In this document: piece after piece, positions 1 through 9,700 of the stretch
Numbering within the stretch: the stretch's first letter is position 1
Layout of the letters: each line of letters starts with the position of its first letter
Assembly (NCBI RefSeq): GCF_011764445.1
Contig: NZ_BLPG01000001.1
Location: 3,782,001 to 3,846,000 of the forward strand
Length of the DNA stretch: 64,000 nucleotides
Reading direction: 5' to 3'
Source: Phytohabitans rumicis
GTDB lineage: Bacteria; Actinomycetota; Actinomycetes; Mycobacteriales; Micromonosporaceae
Notes under the pieces: model-generated
What the model saw: the letters and a program-made list of their open reading frames with translations, nothing else
What the model was told of the DNA's origin: nothing
Database searches by the model: none
Position numbers and translations under genes: made by a program

Positions 1-151
1 GGCGGTGCAGCAGCGTCGCGCCCAGGTCCTCTTCGAGCGCGGCGACGTGCTGCGAGACCGCCGACTGCGTGTAGCCGAGCTGACGGGCCGCGCCCGAGAA
101 GGAGCCGCAGCCGGCAACGGTCACGAACGTACGCAGGAGGTGCGGATCCAC
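1..151 (-). CDS. LysR-family transcriptional regulator, N-terminus only (runs off window)
   Basis: Read on the minus strand this encodes MDPHLLRTFVTVAGCGSFSG followed by ARQLGYTQSAVSQHVAALEE and DLGATLLHR, the classic winged helix-turn-helix start of LysR regulators. The rest, including the effector-binding domain, lies before position 1. I chose the GTG at 151 because family members usually start with MD-x-H-L-L. An in-frame ATG at 187 would add 12 residues and neither start has a strong ribosome site. It is divergent from the amidotransferase gene that begins about 75 bp away, so it may regulate it, which is inference from position only. Confidence 0.8.
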   Translation of the reverse strand, partial: MDPHLLRTFVTVAGCGSFSGAARQLGYTQSAVSQHVAALEEDLGATLLHR

Positions 152-226
152 TCCATCAGTATCGCTAATAGGAGAGCCATGAATCATCGTTGGCGCTGAA
201 CTACGTTCTCGGGTCTGATGGTTGTC

Positions 227-1078
227 ATGAACCGTCTCGCCCTGGTCGGAGACCGCTCCCCCGCCGTCCGCTCCCACGTACGCATCCCGCACCACCTCGA
301 CGCGCTCCGCCAGCGCGACCGGATCGACCTCGACGCGTACTGGATCCCCACCGAAGACATCACCTCCGCCGACGCCCTGGACGGCTTCGACGGCATCTGG
401 CTGCTGCCCGGCAGCCCGTACCGCAACGAGGACGGCGCCATCACCGCCGTACGGGCCGCCCGCGAGCGGGGCATCCCGTTCCTCGGCACCTGCGCCGGCT
501 TCCAGCACGCCCTCATCGAGTACGCCCGCAACGTCTGCGGCCTGACCGGCGCCCAGCACGGCGAAACCGCCCCGGACGGCGACGACCTGCTGATCGTGCC
601 GCTCGCCTGCTCCCTGGTCGGCCACGAGGCGGCCGTGCTGATCGAGCCCGGCTCCCTCGCCGAACGCCTGCTCGGTACCAACCGCACCATCGAGCGCTAC
701 CTCTGCGCGTACGGCCTGGACCCGCGCTACCTCGACGTCCTACGCGCCGGCGGCGTGCACTTCACCGGCTATGGCGAAGAAGGCGAACCCCGCATCGCCG
801 AACTCCCCGACCACCCGTTCTTCCTGGCCACCCTCTTCCAGCCCGAACTAGCCCCAGACCTGCACCCGCTGATCCGCGCCTTCGCCACCGCAGTCACCAC
901 CTCTTCATCCCCCACCACCACCGCCCCCGCCGCTCTCCCCACCGCCGCCCCCGCAGCCTCTCTCGCGGCCATCCCCGCGACTCTCCCCGCGACTCTCCCC
1001 GCGGCTCTCCCGGCCGCCGTCCCCGCGACTCTCCCCGCGGCCGTCCCCGCCGATCAAGGACAAAGGGTCGTGCTTTGA
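227..1078 (+). CDS. CTP synthase C-terminal-region-like class I glutamine amidotransferase domain protein
   Basis: A stand-alone class I amidotransferase-like protein of about 283 aa, close to the family annotated as CTP synthase C-terminal region-related (seleno)protein. The nucleophile elbow FLGTCAGFQHAL puts the cysteine near residue 88. At the position where CTP synthase carries the catalytic His-Pro-Glu motif this protein reads TLFQPEL, so the histidine is a glutamine and ordinary glutaminase activity is doubtful. Residues from about 225 on are a low-complexity Ala/Pro/Thr tail encoded by short repeats. I prefer the ATG at 227 (MNRLALVGDRSPAV), which matches the family start, over the ATG at 218. 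The gene ends inside a strong hairpin at 1050-1110. Substrate unknown. Confidence 0.75.
   Translation: MNRLALVGDRSPAVRSHVRIPHHLDALRQRDRIDLDAYWIPTEDITSADALDGFDGIWLLPGSPYRNEDGAITAVRAARERGIPFLGTCAGFQHALIEYARNVCGLTGAQHGETAPDGDDLLIVPLACSLVGHEAAVLIEPGSLAERLLGTNRTIERYLCAYGLDPRYLDVLRAGGVHFTGYGEEGEPRIAELPDHPFFLATLFQPELAPDLHPLIRAFATAVTTSSSPTTTAPAALPTAAPAASLAAIPATLPATLPAALPAAVPATLPAAVPADQGQRVVL
955..1047 (+). repeat. Short tandem repeats encoding a Pro/Ala/Thr/Leu tail
   Basis: Repeats of a roughly 12-base unit (CCCCGCGACTCT and variants ending in GCGG or GCCGT) run through the 3' end of the amidotransferase gene and encode repeated AxLPA units. They are in frame, so expansion or contraction changes tail length without breaking the gene. 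Confidence 0.7.
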
Positions 1079-1110
1079 TCTCCGATCCACGGCCCTTTGC
1101 CCTTGATCGG
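1050..1110 (+). terminator. Hairpin terminator, 23-bp stem
   Basis: Arms 1050-1072 and 1088-1110 are inverted repeats of 23 bases with two mismatches around a 15-base loop, overlapping the last codons and stop of the amidotransferase gene. No U-tract follows, as is common in high-GC actinobacteria. The symmetry would let it stop transcription from either side. Confidence 0.7.
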
Positions 1111-1146
1111 CGGAGAAATCCTTGATCGGCGGCCCCATCACGCCAC

Positions 1147-2060
1147 GACGGTGAGGAAGAACTTCTCCCACGCGCCGATCGCCTACGTCGAACGGTTGGC
1201 ATACAGCGGCTTCGCGCCGCCGCTCTCGGCGGTGATCGTGGACCAGTCCACCACGTCCAGGTTCTGGACCGTGCCGAACAACGGCATGCTCCCGTCGGGT
1301 TGCACCGCCCTCATCGCGATCGTCCAGCTGTGCCTTTCGCCGTCGACAAGGAGGGGCCGCGTACTGCTCAACTGGTTGTTGGGTTGTTCGGGCTGAGGCT
1401 GTTGTCAACGATGTCGAACCTCTCCCACAGGCCAACAGCCGTGCGATTCGCTATCAACGGCGACCGGCCGATGTTTTCCGCCGTGACGTACTTACCGTTG
1501 GCGTTGGCCCGGACGCTGACCGTGGGTCGGGAGCCACGTAGTCAACTTCTCCCACGCGCCAACCGCCGTACGATTCGCTATCAACGGCGACGGGCCGATG
1601 TTTCCGCCGTGACGTACTTGCCGTTGACCTTGGGCTTCAGCGCAATGTACCCCGCCGCCTGCATCCAACGGGTCAAACCGCTCCCACAGGCCAACCTCGC
1701 ACGGTTGGCGATCAGCGGCTTGGTCCCGCGACTCTCCGCCGCTACGTAGCTACCGTTGGCGTGCGCCTCGAAGCCGACGTTGGCGCGGCCGGCACCGATG
1801 GCGCCTGTGCAGAAGCCGGTTGGACGAACCCTGGGCATCCTTGACCGCGCCGGAGATGCCGCTGGTAACAATGGCGTCGCGCACCTGACCTGGCGACCAT
1901 CCCGGGTGAGTCGAGAGCACGAGCGCAGCCGCCCCGGCGACCTGCGCCGACGCCATCGAGGTGCCGCTCAGCGTCATCGTCCCCGTCGTACTGGCGCCGG
2001 GCGCAGGCATTTATTCGGCGCAGCCAACCGATGCCACCGCCACGCCCGGACCCCACCGGA
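1147..2060 (-). pseudogene. Remnant of a secreted subtilase (S8) with C-terminal fascin-like beta-trefoil repeats
   Basis: On the minus strand the catalytic-serine block of a subtilisin-like protease is clear: GPGVAVASVGCAE, then LSGTSMASAQVAGAAALVLS and HPGWSPGQVRDAIV. The Asp and His blocks, propeptide and signal peptide are missing. Downstream are at least four degenerate copies of a beta-trefoil/fascin-like motif of the form NGKYVTAEN..PLIANR.AVG.WERF, near 1690-1760, 1548-1626, 1424-1500 and 1147-1220. Frames change several times and there is an in-frame TAA at 2011-2013, so it cannot make an active enzyme. The intact relatives are secreted actinobacterial proteases. The fragment starts just downstream of the tRNA-Arg 3' end. 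Confidence 0.75.
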
Positions 2061-2126
2061 CAACCAACCAAGATCAGAAACCCGCGTCTGGCCTGCTTAG
2101 CGCGCCTGCTTCCGCGGCTCGCGGCG

Positions 2127-2202
2127 TGGTGCCCCCGGCAAGATTCGAACTTGCGACACACGGTTTAGGAAACCGTTGCTCTATCCCCTGAGCTACGAGG
2201 GC
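2127..2202 (-). tRNA. tRNA-Arg (anticodon CCT)
   Basis: The minus strand folds as a complete cloverleaf. The acceptor stem pairs GCCCTCG with CGGGGGC, followed by discriminator A and an encoded CCA. The anticodon stem ACGGT/ACCGT encloses the loop TTCCTAA, giving anticodon CCT, and a normal T-arm with GTTCGAATC is present. It decodes AGG arginine codons. tRNA genes of this kind are common integration sites for actinobacterial integrative elements, and accessory DNA starts immediately beside it. Confidence 0.95.
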
Positions 2203-2520
2203 GCGGCTCCCCAGGGTACCTGCCAGCGGTTGCTGACGAGCGCCGGGGAGCGCCGACGGCCGCCGACCGTCCCAACGCCGACCGGCGGAGCACGAACCGA
2301 TCGCACAGCCCGCCGTGATCCTGCTCTGCGCCGGTCGTCGCTGATCGTCACCGACGGCCGCCGGACGGCGCTGATCTCCATTGCTGCCACATCCGAGCAC
2401 ACATGGAAAACCGTTGCTCTTCGATATGGGCGGCGGTCGGCGGGGTGTCTTCGCTGGCTCCTGGTCCCGCCCGTCTTCCGGTTCTGACGGCCGGCCCGGC
2501 GAGGCGCCTGGGTCCACTCC
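2203..2520. other. Intergenic stretch, no gene recognised
   Basis: No convincing coding sequence. It holds a second copy (about 2405-2420) of the sequence covering the tRNA-Arg anticodon arm, GGAAACCGTTGCTCT with one extra A. This may be chance or an old recombination trace. Confidence 0.5.
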
Positions 2521-3171
2521 ATGGGTCGTTGCGTCAGGAAAGGCGTCGCCACGCTCGATGTAGTGCGGCAACCTGACGGGGTGGATCCCGTTGATGCCGC
2601 AAGGCGACTGGTCGACGAGCGCCTCCCGAACGCCGTCGGCGCGTTCCTGGCCGGCAGCGTGCTGACCGCGGCGCGCACGCCCAGGTCGGACCTGGACATC
2701 GTGGTCATCCGCGCCGACGACCAACCGGTGTTCCGCGAAACCCTGCGGTACGCGGACTGGCCGGTGGAACTGTTCGTGCAGACCCCGACCTCATACGAAC
2801 GATTCCTAACCAGGGAGATCGCGGCCCGCCGGTCACCGCTGCTGTCCATGATCAGCACCAGCGTGGTTCTGGTGGACCATGACGGCGTCGCCGCCTGCTT
2901 ACAGGCCGACGCCCGGCGAAGACGGGCACACGGCCCACCGGCTGTGACCGTCGTGGAGTTGGAGGACCTGCAGGACGGCCTGTCGGACCTGCTCGACGAC
3001 CTCGACGGTACCGCGGACCCGAACGAGATGTCGTTCGTCGCCGTCCAAGTCTTCGCCGACACCGCCCGGCTCGCCCTCACCCTCGCCGGGACGTGGCTGG
3101 GCGGCGGGAAAATGGCTCGGCCGCCGCCTGCACGCCAGCAACCCCAACCTGCACACCCAGCTCACCGCGGC
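2521..3171 (+). pseudogene. Nucleotidyltransferase-domain protein, frameshifted and cut by an IS element
   Basis: The sequence FLAGSV...RSDLDIVVI is the G-S-x(n)-DxD signature of the DNA polymerase beta-like (minimal) nucleotidyltransferases, and the surrounding helices fit predicted NTP transferases of 220-260 aa. After WLGGGK the frame fails. Removing one A from the AAAA run at 3109-3112 restores K-W-L-G-R-R-L-H-A-S-N-P-N-L-H, which fits better. The reading frame then runs into the IS1380-family element at 3172. Downstream of the element, reading from 4861, the restored frame stays open to a TGA at 4976-4978, a possible original 3' end. The start is uncertain: the ATG at 2521 or the GTG at 2581. 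Substrate unknown. Confidence 0.65.
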
Positions 3172-4854
3172 CCTAGCCTTGGTGATTCGCGGTGATCGTC
3201 AAGATGGGTCGTTGGTCGGCGTGTAGATAAGCGAAAGTGCCTCTCCTGCAAGGGAAACTTGTGATTGCGACATCTACAGGTTTCTCTACGAGGGAGGCAC
3301 TTCCGAAGTGCAGTTTACGGCCTGGTCGAAAGATCTGCGGGTCACCGCGGACGGTTCGGGTGTGGTGTCGCATGTCGGCGCAGCGCTGTTGCGGATGCTG
3401 GCCGATCAGGCCGGCCTGACACAGGCGCTATCGGCCGGGTTGGCCCGGCGGAGTTGGTGGCCGGCCCACGATCGGGGTCGGGTGCTGGTCGACCTGGCGG
3501 TGATGATCGCCGACGGTGGCGAGGCGATCTGCGATATCGATGTGCTGCGACACCAGGGCGAGGTGTTCGGCCCGGTCGCCTCACCGGCGACCTGCTGGCG
3601 GGCCCTGGACGAGATCGGCGACGGCCAGTTGCGGCGGATCGGCAAGGCCCGCGCGCAGGTCCGCGCCCGCGTCTGGGCGCTGCTCGGCCAGCTACCGGCC
3701 GCGCGGGCGGCAGGCCGGGACATTGGTGAGGGTGTGGTCGTGCTCGATGTCGACTCGACGATCGTGCTGGCGCACAGCGACAAGGACGGCGCGGCACCGA
3801 CCTACAAGCACAGCTTCGGGTTCCATCCGATCCTGGTCACCTGCGACAACACCGGCGAACTGCTCGCCGTCAAGCTGCGGCCAGGCAACGCCGGCGCGAA
3901 CACCGCCACTGATCACCTTGAGGTCTTGGCGGAGGCGTTCGCGCAGATCCCGCCCGCCCATCGGCGGCGTCTGTTGGTCCGCGGCGATTCGGCCGCCGCC
4001 AGCCACGCCGTGTTGGACTGGCTGAGCGAGCAAGGCACCAAGCGGGGCCGCAGCGTCCAGTACTCGATCGGCTGGGCGATCGGCGAGCCGGAGCGGGCCG
4101 CCATCGCCGGCATCCCCACCTCCGGGTGGGCGCCAGCGATCAACGCCGACGGCGGCGTCCGGGACGGCGCGCAGGTCGCCGAACTGACCGGCCTCCTGGC
4201 CTTGACGGGCTGGCCGGACGGGATGCGAGTGATCGTGCGCCGCGAACGCCCGCACCCCGGCGCCCAACTCTCCCTGTTCGAGGAACGCGACGGCTGGCGC
4301 TACACCGCGTTCATCACCGGCACGAAGGTCGGTGCGCTGCAGTGGCTGGAGGCCCGACACCGCGCCCACGCCCGCGTCGAAGACCGCATCCGCTGCGCGA
4401 AAGACACCGGCCTTCGCCGGCTGCCCTCCCGCGAGTTCGCGATCAACCAAGCCTGGTGCACCGCCGCCGCGGTCGCCGTCGACCTCATCTGCTGGCTCCA
4501 GCTCATCGGCCTGGACGGCGACTTGGCCGTCGCCGAGCCCAAACGGCTGCGCTACCGGATCCTGCACACCGCGGCCCGCCTCGTGCGCGGGCAACGCCGC
4601 CGCTGGCTACGCATCCCATCAACGTGGCCGTGGGCCACCCAGATCACCGCCGCGTTCAACCGGATCGCGGCGATCCCCGCACCCGGCTGACCAGCTCAGC
4701 CCCTGGCCCACCGACCGGAGGACCACAGGAGACCACGCCCGCCGACGCGATAGCCGGCCATTCAACCTGCCCGCCAGCAAACCCCATCGACCAGCAGCGA
4801 TGAAATCAGACGGGCAGACCCGAGGCGTCAGACGCGCGAATGATCGAGGCTAGG
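3172..4854 (+). mobile_element. IS1380-family insertion sequence, complete, 1683 bp
   Basis: The ends carry 20-base inverted repeats with 17 matches: CCTAGCCTTGGTGATTCGCG at the left and CCTAGCCTCGATCATTCGCG read inward from the right. CGCGGC flanks both sides (3166-3171 and 4855-4860), a clean 6-bp target duplication. The family usually makes 4-5 bp, so part of the match may be chance. One transposase gene fills the element. It interrupts the nucleotidyltransferase gene, and the intact repeats suggest recent insertion. Confidence 0.88.
3308..4690 (+). CDS. IS1380-family DDE transposase
   Basis: A 460-aa transposase. VVVLDVDSTIVLAHSDKDGA carries the first catalytic aspartate, followed by the family-typical YKHSFGFHPILV, a second block LLVRGDSAAASHAVLDWL, and a C-terminal region with RLPSREFAINQAWCTAAA. 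Length and order agree with full-length IS1380-type enzymes, so it is probably active. It catalyses cut-and-paste movement of its own element by binding the 20-bp ends. The codon usage matches the surrounding high-GC genome. Confidence 0.9.
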   Translation: MQFTAWSKDLRVTADGSGVVSHVGAALLRMLADQAGLTQALSAGLARRSWWPAHDRGRVLVDLAVMIADGGEAICDIDVLRHQGEVFGPVASPATCWRALDEIGDGQLRRIGKARAQVRARVWALLGQLPAARAAGRDIGEGVVVLDVDSTIVLAHSDKDGAAPTYKHSFGFHPILVTCDNTGELLAVKLRPGNAGANTATDHLEVLAEAFAQIPPAHRRRLLVRGDSAAASHAVLDWLSEQGTKRGRSVQYSIGWAIGEPERAAIAGIPTSGWAPAINADGGVRDGAQVAELTGLLALTGWPDGMRVIVRRERPHPGAQLSLFEERDGWRYTAFITGTKVGALQWLEARHRAHARVEDRIRCAKDTGLRRLPSREFAINQAWCTAAAVAVDLICWLQLIGLDGDLAVAEPKRLRYRILHTAARLVRGQRRRWLRIPSTWPWATQITAAFNRIAAIPAPG

Positions 4855-4978
4855 CGCGGCCGCGACCGGTAACGCCCGCGGGAAGAACACCAGGAGAAGC
4901 TCCACTATGGACACGAGCCATGATCTGCTATCAACAGTTCGCGATCACCGAGACCGTGCCAGAGCCATTTCGTCCTGA

Positions 4979-5902
4979 CCGTTGACAGAGGAGACGACCG
5001 ACGGCAGATCGGAACCCCGACGCACCCACCAATCGGCCGCTCGCTGCGTTGTCCCGTGGAAACCCGCACGGCCGTCGTCGGCCTTGCGACCCGTAGGGTA
5101 CGGTCCGGGCTGCGCTGGCACTTCAGATGGAGCTACCGGGTGTCGGCTACTGGACAAGGCGGGTCTTGACGGCGGACCTTGCGGTTACATAGACCATTGT
5201 TAAGCAGTGGTCCTGTGCTCTGGCCGGCAGCCTCCCCGGCCGCCTCACTCGCAGGCCGGCGTCACTACATAGACAGTACACGGTGGGGCGTCGTGTGCTG
5301 TCGGCTGGATGGGGATCGGACTCACCTCGGCAGCAACCTGGCAACTGCAACTGCGGTTGCTCTCGGATTGCTTACAAGCAGCCGGTCCAGCGTAGAAGAC
5401 TAGACGAAGGCAATCGCGGACCACCGGAACGAGATCGCCAGCCAATTCCTCAAGGTCGCGGCCTAACCTCCCAAAGCAGGGTCGTCCACGGGAGGACGGG
5501 GCGAGGCCCTTTTGGCGGTCAGTGCGACTCCAGCCGAGCCGAGAAGAGCGCACGGCGCGTGGATCCATCAGGCACGTCGACGGGTATCGTGAACGCACGT
5601 CGGCGAGATCCCGTGCGGAGCGCCGTTGGGGATGTCGTTAGCCATACTCGCCTAGCTGACCAGCTCATGGTCGGGCCGGCTGGCACAGCCGGAGCAAATC
5701 CCCTCCACCGGCATGCCCTACAGCCACGCTAGGCTCCGCGCCAACGTGAAACGATGCCGCTCGTGCGGGCAACGAAGCACGGGTTGTGTCTCGCCCGCCC
5801 GCCTTGTCTGTCCTCCTCTGCCCGCGTCCAGCGTAGGCATCTTCACGCAGCGCAACAGGTACACTACGCGGGAGCTAGACGTAGGTCGATGTTGGAGGCC
5901 AA
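4979..5902. other. Intergenic stretch of about 920 bp, no gene recognised
   Basis: Open frames here have no recognisable motif or ribosome site and the base composition is more even than in the flanking genes. It separates the IS-damaged gene from the dehydrogenase operon and may contain that operon's promoter. A Shine-Dalgarno sequence TTGGAGG lies at its right edge just before the dehydrogenase ATG. Confidence 0.5.
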
Positions 5903-6661
5903 ATGGCGCACCCCTCGCCCGATGGGGCTTCGTCAGGCGTTCGTGTCCTGATAACCGGCGGCACAGGATCGCTGGGAGAGGCGATGGTAGCCGCCTTCGC
6001 CAAGGCCGGCTATCAGGTCTTCTTTCAGTACAACCAAAACGAGCCGGTCGCACAGCGGCTGCGTTCGACCTATTCAGCAACCGGGCTGCGCATCGATCTT
6101 GCTTCACAGTTCGCGCTTCCCTCCGATGACTTCGATGTCCTGATCAACAACGCCGGCATAAATGAGTCGGAAGAGCTGACAGACCGAGTGGACCCGATGA
6201 TCTGGGAGAAGATGCTACGGGTCAACCTCACGGTACCGTTTCTTCTCATCCGGGCGGTGCTGCCAGGCATGATCCATCGAGGCTGGGGGCGCATCGTCAA
6301 CATCGGCTCGATTTACAGCCTGCGTGCGGCTACACATCGGGCACCCTACGTCGCCACGAAGCACGGGCTCAGCGGCCTAACCAAAACCGTCGCCCGGGAA
6401 TACGCAGCCCACGGCATCACTTGCAATGAGATCTGCCCGAGTGCGGTCGAGTCTCGAATGATGAACCGTATCGCAGGGGACAAGGCGCAGCGTCAGGGAA
6501 ACACGATTACCGAGATCTTGGATGGATACCGGGCACTCATCCCCGCTAAGCGGATGGCAACACCCGAGGAGGTAGCTTCGACGTCACTGCATCTTTGCAG
6601 CCCCGCCGCCGGATTCATCAACGGCGCCTCCGTGCCGGTAGACGGCGGACTGCTTACTTGA
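5903..6661 (+). CDS. Short-chain dehydrogenase/reductase (SDR)
   Basis: A classical SDR of 252 aa. The dinucleotide-binding motif VLITGGTGSLGEAM is at about residue 15, the NNAG motif at about 87, the catalytic serine in NIGSIY, and the YVATKHG active-site Tyr-x-x-x-Lys at about 150. The C-terminus (AAGFINGASVPVDGGLLT) is typical of FabG-like enzymes. It should be a soluble NAD(P)H-dependent oxidoreductase; the substrate cannot be read from sequence. The start has a good GGAGG site six bases upstream. It is 81 bp upstream of the NTPase gene in the same direction. GC content is visibly below the window average, suggesting horizontal acquisition together with the next three genes. Confidence 0.85.
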   Translation: MAHPSPDGASSGVRVLITGGTGSLGEAMVAAFAKAGYQVFFQYNQNEPVAQRLRSTYSATGLRIDLASQFALPSDDFDVLINNAGINESEELTDRVDPMIWEKMLRVNLTVPFLLIRAVLPGMIHRGWGRIVNIGSIYSLRAATHRAPYVATKHGLSGLTKTVAREYAAHGITCNEICPSAVESRMMNRIAGDKAQRQGNTITEILDGYRALIPAKRMATPEEVASTSLHLCSPAAGFINGASVPVDGGLLT

Positions 6662-6742
6662 CATACACAACTGCGGTCGGTATGGATGGCCGCTCACGGA
6701 GGGCCAACACGGGGATCCAAGCCAGATAGAAAGGGTACGACC

Positions 6743-9700
6743 GTGGCTGAGTCGCCCGACGTGTTACTCAGCATGGGCCCGGAAACGGTCCGGTTCGCAG
6801 TGTGGAGCGATAGCCTCCTGGCTGCCGACGAACTCATTGCCCGATTGAACGAGTCCGGACAGACCGCAATAGCGGTCACAGCGGAGAGCGAGCCGTCTGG
6901 GGAATGTCTGGTTCTCCTAACTCACAAGCCTCAGCCGTCGCCAACGGAGCTAGCCACCTGGATCCGGCTGGCAAACAAATCTCAATTTCACATCATTGTG
7001 CGTTCCGTCCATCGCAGCATACGCCCGCCTCAGTCTTGGCCGAGCGGCCTTACCGTCTCCTGGAGCGGTGAACTACGCGACATGAGAGCCCTCGCCAGGT
7101 CGCTCGGTGAGCTGCTTCGGCCGGCTGTCTCGAGCTTCGCTCGCCTACCAACCATGTATCCAATTGACCTAGTACTGCCCGGTGTGCGTATCGCCGATAG
7201 CCGACACGCACTCGTCGAACAGCTCGCCGCCACCGATTTGCCGCGCATCGTCCCGGTCTCGAGAGGGCTGTTCGACGATCTTCGCCGTCCAATTCCAGCA
7301 GTCAGTCGACAAGACTACGACCTGTCACGACTTGTCCGATGGAGTATGAGCCGGTACAGTCGCGCCTTCATCAGGCCAAGGATCGGCCGCCTGAATGAAC
7401 TCTCAAGCCCGCCTACCGCACCACGATCCTTGGACGATGTGGTCTCCGACGCTCGCACCAGGCGGCTAGTTCTACTGCTCGGCGAACCGGGGTCAGGAAA
7501 AACCCAGCAACTGCACTACTTCGATGCACATGCGGCGCTTCGATCGATCCGCGCCGGGGACTCATGGATGGCAAATTCGTTCTACGTCGGGCTATCGGAG
7601 CAACCAGCACAGCCAAATATTAGCCTCGACTGGCTATCCCAGCGCTGGCAGAAGAAGGTAGACGTGCACCGCTGGTGTACGTTCGACCAATTTCTCGCCG
7701 ATGGCGGCACCGTTCTGGTTGACGGCCTGAACGATGTCGGTATCCGAGCGATGCCACTAGAGCAGTGGATGTTCCATTGGCGCGACGTCATCGAGGAGGC
7801 CTTCGAAAGCGGTGCGGGACGCGTCGTGGTCGCCTGCCGCACTCGAGATCAGCTCATCCCCCTGCGAGGACCGCGAGGCGATCGACCGACGGCGGTCAGC
7901 ATGCTTCCGCTATCGAAACAGTACGTCGTAGCGATCGCTACTCAGCAAGACCCGGAGGCGGCGCGCCGGCTTGACGACGCCATGACTGCTGATCCGGGAC
8001 TTGCTGAACTTTACTCGAACCCGTTCCGCTTGGTCGTCTACCTAGAGTCCGGAGTACCGGGCGTAGTTACTACTGGAGCTAAGCTCTTCGGATTCCATAT
8101 CTCGGCAGCCATTCTCCGTGAACGCGACAATTTGAACTTCCACAGGGACCTCATACCGGCGACGGCCGCAGCGCGTCTAGCAGATATTCGGGAATCGGGA
8201 ACTGGCGACCCGTGGCCGATCCTAGCCACCATTCCACTGATCCGTAGCCTTGGCGCCCTAGCAAAGGTTCTCACCTTCCCCATCGAGCCACGTGGGCGGG
8301 CACGGTTGACCATACCGCGTGACGACGCGGACCAGGTACTAGCCGAGGCGCTTCATGAGATCAAGCATCCCGTACTGGACTCAGACCGCGTACTGGACAC
8401 CGTTCGGGATCTTCACATACTGGTCGAGGAGGACTCCAAGATTAGGTTCGTGCACCCCTCGTTACAGCATCTATTTGCGGCATCGGGCAGCGGCGTCAAC
8501 GAAATTGTCACCCTGGCACAAGATGAGCGAGGGCTCCGCAGAAGTCGCACTCAGATGTCCGCCGAGGCCGCAGTTCCGCCACAGACCATTACGCCACCAA
8601 CCTACGTAGACTATCGCTACGACGAGGTATTCCATTTCGCGGCGCAGCTTCGCGGCGTCGAGCTTCCGAACCGGCTGGTCGACGTAGATCCGGTTCTCGC
8701 GGCCAGGCTATATCTGTCCACACGCCAAGAGGCAGACACCCAGGTGGCCGCGAACATTATAGCCACTCTCCGTTCTGAGCTTGATCGCGTGCGGGAACAC
8801 GGCGAACGCAGCGCAATCATCGCTGCCCTGGGTGATCTCGGTTGGCGCCTACCAGATCCACGAGACGATAGCCTGCGTGCCCTCGCGGTGGTCCCGGCCG
8901 GCGAATGGCGTCTGGGGATGCGCTCAAGCGACGATCGCCTGCGGCGTGGCAGCGCAAGCGAGTTCCGGATCATCGAGCTGCCGTCGTTCCGCGCGTCGCG
9001 CTTTCCGGTGTCCAACGCAGAGTTCCTCGCATTCATCGAGGACGGCGGGTACCACGAAAAGGCGTTTTGGACCCCTGAGGGTTGGGAATGGCGCATGCGG
9101 AGCCGTACGGTCGAGCAGTTTGTAACAGACTGGAGGCGCCGCCGCGATGTTCTCCGTCGCCATCCTAAGCGCATCGTCGAGCTCCTGCGTTCCGGGCGCG
9201 CAACTCCAGCTGGGGCTGCCGCCTTGGTGCGCTTCGCTGGCTTGGAGGATGCTGACATAGCGGAGCATGCGCGTAGAGTGCAAAGTCGCCGAGCGATTAC
9301 GCCAAAGTACTGGGACAGAGCAGAGTTGACGAATCCACTCCAGCCTGTTGTGGGGGTGTCATGGTTCGAGGCCAACGCTTTCTGCAAGTGGCTGGGCAGC
9401 GCTCTCGATGCTGTGGTGCGCTTACCTAGCGAACACGAATGGGAGGCCGCGTGCCTCTATTCACTCGACCTGAGCGATACCGCCGAGGTAGGCCGCATTG
9501 CTGGCAACACACGCGATCTCGCCTACCCTGCAACTACGCCAATCGGCACATTCGCCACGCCACGTCAGACTGAGCTTAACTTGCCAGTCGAACTCCTGGG
9601 AAACGTCTTCGAGTGGGCATTCGACTACTATGCACCGGGCGACCACAATCGGCGAATCGTCAAGGGTGGATCATGGCGGCAGGAAAGCTGGCGTGCGCAC

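Noticed and set aside
2405-2420. Second attachment site or tRNA fragment
   Set aside because: Only about 15 bases of the anticodon arm are repeated, on the 5' side of the tRNA, whereas integrative elements normally duplicate the 3' part. Chance cannot be excluded.
5283-5732. Possible gene upstream of the dehydrogenase
   Set aside because: No motif, no Shine-Dalgarno sequence, and composition is flat over the codon positions.
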